The translations under genes were made by a program, and so were the position numbers. The notes beneath the pieces are model-generated. The model searched no databases. It was not told where the DNA came from and saw only the letters and a program-made list of their open reading frames with translations. Positions 55,197-64,000 of a DNA stretch of 64,000 nucleotides are shown here, piece after piece. Position 1 is the stretch's first letter. Each line of letters opens with the position of its first letter. The stretch is from Humulus lupulus (lineage: Eukaryota > Streptophyta > Magnoliopsida > Rosales > Cannabaceae): assembly GCF_963169125.1 (NCBI RefSeq), contig NC_084802.1, positions 18,538,896 through 18,602,895 on the forward strand, written 5' to 3'.

Positions 55197-57770
55197 TTAA
55201 CGTCTTTTATCCGGACTCTTGTTTTCATTCATATTCAATCTTGGATCAAGTCCTCCCCTCACATCCTTGAGAGCCATAGTGTCATGAGTTGGCCCTCGTT
55301 TCTTGTGATTAGAAATTGGTACTTTCCCCCGCTCATATAACATTCGAAGTCTTTCACTAAAGTACTTTTTTAATCGGTTTTGCCCCTTCCTCATTCTGGT
55401 TTTCACTATGGATCTTGTCTTAGAGCCTTCCAACTTGTTCTCTCCTTGGTTCACCACTTCAACTCTACAACACGTTGGAATTTCTATTGCTGCAAAAACT
55501 TTAAATATAACTTCCTCTTTTTGCACTCGTAGCTTTAATTCACCTTTTTGTACATCAATTAACGCCCTACCAGTCGCTAAGAATGGCCTTCCAAGTATTA
55601 TTGGAATATTTTCATCTTCCTCCATATCTAAAATAATAAAGTCCGCAGGAAAGATAAATTTACCCACTTTTACCAATACATCCTCAATAACTCCATGAGA
55701 ATGATTAACTGTCTTATTTGCCATCTGCAAAGACATTGTGGTTGGCCGAGCTTCTCCCAAATTCAGCTTCTGAAAGATTGATAGAGGCATCAAATTCACA
55801 CTAGCCCCTAAATCACATAATGCCTTTGTTTCTACTAAACTCCCTATAGAACATGGGATATTAAAATTACCAGGATCTTTAAGCTTTGGAGGTAGTTTCT
55901 TCTGTAGTATTGCGCTGCACTCTTCAGTTAATGCAACTGTCTCATAATCCTCTAGCTTCTTTTTCTTTGACAAAATTTCCTTCATGAACTTCACATAGCT
56001 AGGCATCTGCTCTAATGCTTCTGCGAATAGTATATTAATATGTAGCTTCTTGAACACCTCTAAAAACTTTGCAAACTGCTTATCCAAATTATGCTTGCAA
56101 AGCCTTTGTGGATATGGAATTCTAACATGGTGGTCAATGCTCACTGGTGGTACCACTTCTTTCTTGTTAAGGTCTTCAGTAACCTTTTCTTCATTAGACT
56201 TCTCTTTCTTTAGAAAATCTGCAGTAACCTCCTCTTGTGCTGGACTAGTGACATATTGATCCTCTAACTTCTTGCCCTTGTTTTCTACTGTAGGCCCCTC
56301 ATACTTAGTCCCACTCCTCAAGGATATTGCATTACACTGCTCTTTAGGATTAACTTCTGTAGTGCTAGGCAAATTTCCTTGAGCTCTATTCGACATTAAA
56401 GTAGCCAATTGCCCTATTTGAGTCTCCAAACTCCTTATGGACGCCCTGGTTTCAGTCATGAATTGGTTGAGTACATCAGATTGAGGTTCAACAGGTGGTC
56501 TATTTTGTGCAGGTTGATAATAGCTAGGTGGAGGATTTTGGTGTGCATATTGTTGTGGATATGGTGGCCTATTTTGGGCAGGTTGATATTGTGGCTGAGG
56601 TGGAGGATAAGGTTGTAAAGTATTTTGATTATTAGACCAGGAAAAATTAGGATGATTCTTCCAAGCTAGGGTATAGGTCATGGAATTGGGATTATTGGGT
56701 TGTCTTTGGTAATTTCCTATAGCTTGTACTTCTTCCATGGGCATATTATTCATATCTATAGCAGGGCATTGGTTTGGTTGATGGATTGTACCACACACTT
56801 CACAAAGGTTTTGAACTTGCATGGCTTAAGATGGGAGTGTAGTCTTTTGTAGTTGCTTTGTCAAGGTCGTTACTTGAGCTGTAAGCATGGATATAGCATC
56901 CAATTCCATCATTCCAACCATCTTCTTTGGTTGTCCCCTTTCAGTTGGCCATTGGTAATTATTCATCGCCATCTCCTCTAATAGCTCATATGCCTCATTA
57001 GCACTCTTACTCATAAATGCACCTCATGCTGCGGCATCTATAATTGTCCTCGTGGTTCCATTCAACCCATTATAAAAATTATGCACCAGCATCCACTTTT
57101 CTATTCCATGGTGTAGACACTTCCTTAACAACTCCTTAAAGCGCTCCCAAGAATCATACAGTGACTCTCCATCCAACTGATAAAAGTTATTAATCTCACC
57201 CCTTAACTTTGCAGCCTTTGCTGGAGGAAAGAATTTGGCAAGGAATTTCTGAGCTAACTCCTCCCATGTAGTGATAGAATTCGCCTGTAAAGATATCAGC
57301 CAACTCTTCGCCCTCTCCCTCAGTGAAAAGGGGAATAACCTTAGTCTTATAGCATCATCACTCACCCCATTCATTTTGAACGTAGCACATAACTCCAGAA
57401 AATTAGCTATGTGTAAATTGGGATCCTCTGTTGGCATTCCTCCAAACTGAACAGTTGTTTGGATCATTTGAAGGATGGCTGGCTTAATCTCAAAATTGTT
57501 TGCAGCAATGGTTGGAGGTCTAATGCATGAATGCACTCCTGTAACAGTAGGAAGTACATAATCTCTCAAAGTTCTTGGTCCTTGCTCCCTTGGAACCTCT
57601 GCAGCCCCTTGACCATTATTAGCACAATTTCCCAAATTTTCAGCCATGGTAAAATCCAATCTCCTCTTTATTTTCCGATTATGTCTGCACGTTCTTTCAA
57701 TTTCCCGATCTATTGGTATAATCTCATTTTGTCTATTGCTTCGCATATACCAACAAGTCCTGAAACACAA
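55197..57770 (-). pseudogene. Athila-like Ty3/gypsy gag-protease, two in-frame stops
   Basis: One frame runs on minus from about 57770, with [12 protein letters not shown] at 57647 the likely start. The gag part has [16 protein letters not shown] and then [13 protein letters not shown] (the Retrotrans_gag core), [14 protein letters not shown] and [16 protein letters not shown]. Stops interrupt at 57021-57023 and 56823-56825. A CCHC-like segment (LCEVCGTIHQPNQCP) follows, then a Pro/Gln/Tyr-rich linker (about 56600-56480). The aspartic protease has the active-site block ALCDLGASVNLMPLSIFQKL (DLGAS in place of the usual DTGA/DSGA type) and IPIILGRPFLATGRALIDV. The frame ends at 55197 without entering reverse transcriptase. 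Wording and layout fit the Athila lineage. It is a deletion derivative. Confidence 0.85.
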
Positions 57771-57864
57771 TAGAACCCCGATCCAAATAAATGTTAACAG
57801 AAATTAAATAAAATAAAATAACCAAATTAGAACAAATAACAATAACTGTGATATTGGAATATAA

Positions 57865-57883
57865 GTCCCCGGCAATGGTGCCA
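57865..57883 (-). other. Primer-binding site, tRNA-Asp type
   Basis: On minus TGGCACCATTGCCGGGGAC lies 6 bp inside the LTR end. The 3' end of plant tRNA-Asp would pair with TGGCGCCGTTGCCGGGGAC. The two differences are both CG to CA, as expected from decay of methylated cytosine. Confidence 0.75.
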
Positions 57884-57889
57884 AAAACT

Positions 57890-59400
57890 TGTTGCGAAAT
57901 TTTAAAGCTACTCAAGTATACGTAGTCGTATCAAGTAGTAAATTCCGTAAGAACGGATATCGTCCCACAAAGACTATCTCCCAAGTACCACTAATTGATT
58001 TTCGAATTCTATTTGGTTAATTTAAATTTAAGTGAACGATTAAAAATAAAAGAAATCATATAAACTATAAACCAAAATTAAAGAACTGGAAACAAAACAA
58101 TGAATCACTACTTAAGAATCAATAATAAAAACAACCTAGGAATTAATTTCATCAACTGTTCATTCTATTAAATTTTAATAATCAATTCTAAATCTCTTCT
58201 TTCTATTCTAATAGCAGGTTAATTTACTCGATTCCTATTCTTTTTCAAGACATAAGATCTCAATCTATATGCAAGTTTTCTACATTTCTGTGATAAACTT
58301 AAACATATAAAAGGCATTAAACATGAAAACCTAATTACTACACAAGTCATATAGGTACTTTCGCCCAATATGCACCCTATGTCTATATAATGATAGCATA
58401 TTCAATTCTCATCTTTCAAATTTTGAATCAAAAACATTAAATCAAGCAAATAGTGATCAATTATTTACTAGCATTAAACACACATCATATAGATTAGATA
58501 GAAAAGAAAGATCAATAGAAAATCATAATAAAATTAAATAGAAATCCCAGTGACTATATTAATTCCTAGATAAGAGAAATTAGTTCATAAATGCCATGAT
58601 GAAAATAAACTGCAAATAATTGTTCATAAAAATTAACCTAAAGAATTCAGATGAAAAAGAAAACTAATTACATCAGCCTCTTTTTATCTAGGGTTTATAA
58701 AAACTTCCAGTTCTACCAAAATCGCAGAATAATGTCCCTTAAATAGCCCTCCAAGGTTCCCAAGTGACAAGACCAGATTGCCCTTCAAAAAGTGGTCTAA
58801 AATTTGAAAATCGCGTCACCAGCGCTGTAACGCTACTTCTGGAGCGCTGTAGCGCTATTAACAGTGCCAAAATGCCTCAAAATTTGGTGCACTAGCGCTG
58901 TAGCGCTATTATCGTAGCGTTGTAGCGCTAAAGTCATAATAGAACGAAACTCGTTTCGAATAGCCTGCAGCATCAGCTCATCGTATTTTGATCATAACTC
59001 CTTCGATATAACTCTTAATTGAATGATTCAAAAAGATATGGAAAGATAAGAGAAATATCTACAACTTCTATTTCTAGAAGTGTTTCTAGAAAGTGAATAA
59101 ATTATGGTCAAAATTCGACTTAAATTCTCAGACTTGCGTTATAGAACATAAACGACGTGTGTTGAGCATCTTCAATGTAGTATTTTCCACACATAATGTC
59201 TTGAAACTCCACAATCAACACGAAATCCATCTTATTTATCATATTTAACGTGTTTCTTCTCATTTCACTCCATATTATGTAATTGACCATTAAAACCTGA
59301 AACAAGAAGAAAACAAGCATAAATCTGCCCTAAACAATCCTAAATAACTAAAAACATAACATAAAATAATCTCTAAAACAAACCTAAAATGAACCTAACA
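57890..59400 (-). mobile_element. 5' LTR of the Athila-like element
   Basis: On minus it starts TGTTAGGTTCATTTTAGG (59400) and ends CGCAACA (57890), 1,511 bp with TG...CA ends, followed by the primer-binding site. It has no coding content. The flanking DNA at 59401 (GGATT...) is the leader of the Tat extra gene, so this element inserted into the Tat copy. Confidence 0.82.
58822..58932. repeat. AGCGCTGTAGCGCTA palindromic cluster in LTR
   Basis: 'GCGCTGTAgCGCTA' variants recur four to five times within 110 bp (near 58822, 58842, 58885, 58915). Each contains the palindrome AGCGCT. They lie in the LTR and could be regulatory or hairpin-forming. Confidence 0.7.
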
Positions 59401-59766
59401 GGATTTCAGGCGAAAGATCCTTAGCAAAGCAACTGAAAACCTTGAAGTTCCGGGCTCTGCAATATAGTTCTTGAGAGTTCTTGGCAAAGAGATGGCGTGT
59501 AAAGAGTTAAAAGAAGAATGTGGGGATTATTTATAGAAGATGAGGTGTGCCGAAAGGGGGTAATCATGAGTTTCCTTTTTCAAGGCATGGGGGAGTGTAA
59601 CAGTTGTCGAAATGGTTTCTTGAAAACTGAAAAGGCATGATTGGACGTGATTAGGTCACAGTTTTCAAGATCGCACGAGAGGCTCTGCAGATTTCGTGGG
59701 GCATATGAAAAGTTAGTTTCTTAAGTTTACTTATTGCTGGTCGCAATAAATAAACTTGGGGGCAAA
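59401..59766 (+). other. Leader of Tat extra gene and polypurine tract, copy 2
   Basis: Counterpart of 29814-30180 in reverse. It ends with the purine run AAACTTGGGGGCAAA (59752-59766) immediately before the 3' LTR. Confidence 0.65.
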
Positions 59767-60351
59767 TGTTTATCCATAAATCAGTTGCTGATGACGTGGC
59801 AAGGATTTTCAACACGTGGCGGACACGTAGCAGAGATACGGCTCGCCTATCGACCAGAATTATTTCCACATGGAAATGTCACGTTTTATATACGACCAGA
59901 CTGGTCGTATACTTCGTTCATTTATCTAAAGATCTGTACAGTTGTAATGATATCCGAGAATATCTCCTCATTATGACCTGCAGATCCGATCATTAAGGAT
60001 ATATATTATTTCCTAATTCATGTAACTCTTCCTGAGCCTATAAATACACAAGAGATAGCTCAGGGAAGGGGATCGATCTTTTTCTTTCAGAATTATATTA
60101 CTATTATCCATCATTGTATTGTTTTCTTCTTCCAAGGTTTGTGAAACTCAAGAACCCTAGTTCTTTGATCACACCTTTGGAGCTCAGTACTAATAATAGT
60201 ATTAAGTGGACGTAGGTCATTACCAATCACTGGGGCCGAACCACTATAAATATGTGTTCTTTATCTTTCCATTAGATCATTTTCTCAAGCTCTATATTAC
60301 TTTCCTGTCGTTTTCTAGACTCCGTGTCGTTGACCAAAATCAGGGTCAACA
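59767..60351 (+). mobile_element. Tat-lineage 3' LTR (copy 2)
   Basis: It starts TGTTTATCC after the polypurine tract and ends CAGGGTCAACA, 585 bp. A TATAAATA box sits at 60039-60046. The sequence between the box and the end matches the reversed LTR at 29189-29813 ('agtggacgtaggtcatta', 'ggccgaaccactata'). The bases after it (ATAAT) would be the target duplication; the 5' side of this copy is truncated. Confidence 0.85.
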
Positions 60352-61440
60352 ATAATTTTTTAAGTGTTGTTGGTATATTATTTTCCAACCCAATATATAT
60401 ATATTGTGGTATGGTATATCATTTTTTTGTAGATGATATTTAGTTTTTATTTTGTTATACATAATGGTGGTATATAGTTTTGTGGGCTTAATGGTAGTAT
60501 ATATAATGTTATTAGCATGTTATATATACTTTTTTTTAGTAATAATTTTTTTTTTCATTTTTTAAGTATTGGTATATTATTTTCCAACTCAGCGTATGTT
60601 TTTTTTTTTTGTGGTATGATATATAATTTTTTTTAAATGATATTTAATTTATGTATTGTATAATTTTTAGTATATATTCATTTTAATTGTGGTATATAGT
60701 CTTATTAGGTAGTATATATACTTTTTGAGTGATAATTATATTTAGTTGTATTATAATATATCAAATTAATATACTAAAAAAATGAAGAAAAAAACAAACA
60801 AAATATTTGAAATATCAATAAAGAAATTTTATATACTACATACAATGCATGTATATGTTAATAATTAAAAAAACATATAATATTATACAATTTTGATATA
60901 ACATCCTAAAACAACATATGCATTTAATTGAAAAATGATATTCCAAAATAATATATAACTTTAAAATAAAAATTAATTAAATAAAATTAATATACATGAT
61001 ATTAAAATATTTAAAATTAAGGTTTATACCATGTTTTGCCTCATTACCTATTTTGGACCTGTGTTTTGACAAATTATTTTTTAGATCCTGTATTTTGTAA
61101 AAAAGTTCAAATAAGCCACTAAACCTAATTTTGATGAATAAAAAATTGAGTATAACAATCCAGTTATTAGGCAGAATGACTGTATTTTTGTTCGAAGTTG
61201 TTAGTTTGATGAATTATTTGTAATTTTAGTTCAAAAAACTTTGATCAAAATCGAATTTAAAAGTCTATTTGAACTATTTTAGAGTCTAAACAGATAATAA
61301 GACAACACAAGATCTAAAAAGGTATTAACCCTTAAAATAATATAGTAGTATCAATTAATGTGCTAAAGGCCACATTTCTTATAATAGTGAAAATTTGTTA
61401 TATTCCAACGGAAATTTAAGAAATAGTATCAATTAAATAA
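60352..61440. repeat. A+T-rich DNA with a divergent about 200-bp tandem repeat
   Basis: 'TTTTTAAGT.TTGGTATATTATTTTCCAAC' begins at about 60356 and again at about 60558. Each copy is followed by 'tgtggtatgatatataatttttt...gatatttaatttt' and 'ggtatatagt'. The two units are clearly related but diverged. The rest (60760-61440) is A+T-rich with no coding frame. Confidence 0.6.
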
Positions 61441-61449
61441 AGGCCATAT

Positions 61450-61700
61450 TTGATAATATATAAGAAAGGAAATTTGTTATATTCCAATCTGAAGAGGCTA
61501 ACTCTGTTCAGTGCCTCTCTAACAGTACCCAGCCGGCCCACATTGAAGTTCAGCACACACAAACAGAATTTTGGGCTACGACAGGGGTATTTCGAAAATG
61601 GGAAATCCATAAGATTGCCAGGAATGCAAACTTTGCTGCCCATAACTTGGCTAAGTCCATGGTTGAAGGATTCGGTGGTTCTCGGTGGGTTGTTCGCTTT
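61450..61700 (+). pseudogene. Retroelement RNase H (RVT_3-type) remnant
   Basis: In the frame from 61569, VFRKWEIHKIARNANFAAHN is followed by LAKSMVEGFGG. The pattern R-x-A-N-x-x-A-H-x-L-A-K is typical of the C-terminal RNase H domain (PF13456) of plant LINEs and derived genes. Only this last helix region is present, without the catalytic acidic residues. It is unrelated in position to the LINE at 24225, which lacks this domain. Confidence 0.6.
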
Positions 61701-63626
61701 TCTTCGATTCAATTCAATATCGTTTGCATAGTTTATTTTGTTTTTAGTTTCGGGATAGTTGGCTTGGCAGCAGTTCTGTCCTACTAAAGATTTTGCCTTT
61801 GTCACTGCATTTTGGTTTGCTTTGTTTCGTAACTTAGTTTACATGTCGTGTTTGATGAAGTTTCCTGCCCCCTTTTTGAAGAGGTTCACCACCCAGCGAA
61901 AAAAAATATTAAGAGTGCGATTGGGCTATTTTCCAACAAAATTGAAAACATAACATTTACGTCACTTGGGTCCAAACCCAAACCCAAACCCGTTTCTAAT
62001 ATAAAATCCCAAAACCCCACTCGAACCCAACAAACCTGTGCTAACCCGCCTGAACCCGATGCTCGACACCCAAACTCGATCCCAATTCCACAATTTTAAA
62101 GGGGTTTTGATAGACCACTTCCTTGCATGATATTTAAATATTTTATGTTTTAAAAAAAAACTATCAATCAATAATATGAGCCCATTATAATGAAAATGCT
62201 CAGAAAAAAATGAATAAAAAATATAAGGGTATGATTGGTATAGAATTTGGATATAACTTTATGATTTAGAAAACTGAAAATTTGTGGGCCCATGAAAATA
62301 ATTGATTGTTAGCTAGTTTTGAAAACCAGATCCAAAATCTATATTTGGACTTTATGTTGCAAAATAGAAAACGAATAAATCTCGTTTTCTTCGTTTTGTG
62401 AAATTTCTTCCTAAAACCCCTGAAAACAAAATCCATCTCTTCTCCCCTCCACCATTTGCGAAAGACAGAGCTTCTTCATCTCTCTCCCATCAATGGTGAT
62501 TCGCTGCCCCTACTAACAGCACCTGATCCACTCCAACTCCACATCTACCATCAGCCACATAAAATGGTATCTCTAAAACTGGTTTCAATGTCTATATATA
62601 TATATATATATTTATGTTTGAGAGTTTATCGCTATTGTTTCTGCCTTTCCATTCTAGTTGAGTCATGTGATTGGAACCCAAATATTGACGTGGGATTTAT
62701 ATTTCCATCCTTTCTTCTCCGACACTAAATTGACGATTTTGGCGGTGAAGGGAGCGGCGATGGTGGCTCTGTACCATTACCATATTGGGGACTAAGCGCG
62801 GTAGGGAGAGCTTTACTCTGAAGTTTATTCTTTTTCTGCTTGATCTATTATCCAGCAAACAAAATTAAAAAAAGAAAATAATGTTCTTTTTGGTTTAGAA
62901 TTGATGAAGAATTTTTTTTTTTGTAATTCTGTGAATATTTTTAATTGTTCTGTTATTCGTTAATTGAATTTTATTTATTGTTAAGATTTTATAATGATAA
63001 AGTTTGACTCTTTATTTATTGTTTTGCTATGTTGATATTTCTGTATCACTACAACACCTTCTAAAGGAGGAACTGAAAAGAAAATAAACATAAACAGTCT
63101 AGCAAAAGAAAGAGAAAACACAAACAGAAACAGAACATTCCTAAAAAAACTCAATCAAGATTGTTCTGTTATTCATTTTGGAAGATGTTATTCTAGTTTG
63201 CTTCTTTATGTATTGAAAGATGTATAATTAGAAGATTGTAGTATGTGTTGCATCAAATGCTGAGTTTTCTTCTTATTTTTTATATTTTGGAATAATATCA
63301 ATTGGATTCTACATTTAATACTGCTCTTTTTAGTTGGAATATGCTTCTGGTTTAAGAAGAAAGAAACAGTGCACTCCACATGCCTGGGGAAATGCCTTAG
63401 AGACATAATGTATAGAATATAGAATAGAAATTTATATGCTTTAAATCACTATGGCTCAATATCAACTTTAGTAATTTTAATGTTACACTTTAATCCAAAA
63501 GTTCTAGTGTTTTTTTGTTCTCATAAAGTTTTTCACCATTTTTGTCTACATATGTGCATATCTTAATTATCAGTTAAAACATTAAATGCAAGTCTAAAAA
63601 CTCTCTCTTGCCTTTAATTCTGATTT
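61701..63626. other. Intergenic DNA, no supported gene
   Basis: A C-rich stretch at 62435-62580 (cttctcccctccaccatttg) resembles a 5' leader or the start of a coding exon, and a TA microsatellite lies at 62593-62612. Neither strand has a frame with a domain I recognise. 61960-62090 has a CCCAAACCC-type microsatellite-like run. A gene starting here and continuing past 64000 cannot be excluded. Confidence 0.35.
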
Positions 63627-63780
63627 GGTAGGCTTTTGATCCATTGATTGTGAGCTAACTCAACTCTAAGACTGGTAGGCTTTTGATCCATTGACTGTGA
63701 GCTAACTCAACTCTAAGACTTGTATTTGGTAGGCTTTTGATCCATTGACTGTGAGCTAACTCAACTCTAGGACTTGTATG
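63627..63780. repeat. Tandem repeat, three units of 47-54 bp
   Basis: GGTAGGCTTTTGATCCATTG and the following 'actgtgagctaactcaactctaagact' start at 63627, 63674 and 63728. Unit 1 lacks the 7-bp 'tgtattt' spacer that ends unit 2. Units are about 95% identical by eye. The remainder to 64000 is A+T-rich without a visible feature. Confidence 0.9.
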
Positions 63781-64000
63781 AGTTTGTGCCTAGATTTTTA
63801 TTGCAACACAAAGAAAGAATTTATGAGGCACCAAAGATTAATTTTAGTCAAACTTATACGATTCAAATAGGAAATGTTAGAAATAATATTGCCGGACAAA
63901 TGTTGCTTAGTTATAAGCACAATGTTTAGTTAATTAATAAACTGTGACTTTAATTTAGAAAAAAAAAATAACATTAATGAGAATGCAATATTTATATGAA

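Noticed and set aside
62456..62728. 90-codon plus-strand frame after a C-rich leader
   Set aside because: Contains a (TA)n microsatellite translated as YIYIY and no domain; could be a first exon, but there is no support.
1..64000. CRISPR arrays, tRNA or rRNA genes, prokaryotic promoters or operons
   Set aside because: None seen; the tandem repeats here have no unique-spacer structure, and the content is plant nuclear.

Overview
The window looks like nuclear DNA of a flowering plant, probably a eudicot. Host genes have GT-AG introns, intergenic DNA is very A+T-rich, and most of the 64 kb is nested plant retrotransposons and DNA transposons. The species cannot be fixed from the sequence; the family Cannabaceae is only a guess. 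I see no bacterial operons, CRISPR arrays, tRNA or rRNA genes.

Two host genes appear intact, both on the minus strand. The first is a four-exon 'pathogen-related protein' gene (20727-22518, 234 aa, SnoaL/NTF2-like family). The second is a two-exon, secreted, eight-cysteine defensin-like peptide gene (34544-36507, 79 aa), whose second exon is too short to stand out in ORF searches. The pathogen-related gene has broken relatives on both sides. An exon-4 remnant lies at 17283-17643 (minus) and exons 2-3 at 19118-19993 (plus), together looking like one copy rearranged by a local inversion. A third copy at 38210-46510 (minus) is split in exon 2 by a CACTA transposon.

Layout. 1-10.7 kb: minus-oriented chromovirus-type LTRs nested in a FAR1/MULE-type transposase gene, a perfect solo LTR (6454-8756), and an unrecognised two-exon broken gene (9000-9667). 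10.7-17.3 kb: a degraded Tekay-like Ty3/gypsy chromovirus (integrase, chromodomain, 3' LTR), with another solo LTR inserted in its 3' LTR. 17.3-22.5 kb: the pathogen-related cluster. 24.2-29.1 kb: a structurally complete L1-type LINE with both ORFs open and a 16-bp target-site duplication. 29.2-33.7 kb: a fragment of a Tat-lineage Ty3/gypsy element (LTR plus an intron-containing extra gene). 33.7-37 kb: an inverted-repeat element and the defensin-like gene. 37-38.2 kb: a chromovirus LTR fragment with a 40-bp tandem array. 38.2-46.5 kb: the third pathogen-related copy with a 5,645-bp CACTA element carrying an Ulp1-like protease fragment. 46.5-60.35 kb: a second, longer Tat copy (pol on plus, extra gene on minus, 3' LTR), itself interrupted by a solo LTR and an Athila-like gag-protease element. 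60.35-64 kb: A+T-rich DNA with divergent repeats, an RNase H remnant and a 47-54 bp tandem repeat.

The most unusual structure is the Tat family's extra gene. Two independent copies show it in antisense orientation to pol, with introns at matching places, between pol and the 3' LTR. The most useful gene-level finds are the defensin-like gene, the inverted pathogen-related duplicates and the CACTA insertion. All homology statements rest on motif recognition by eye; no database search was run.
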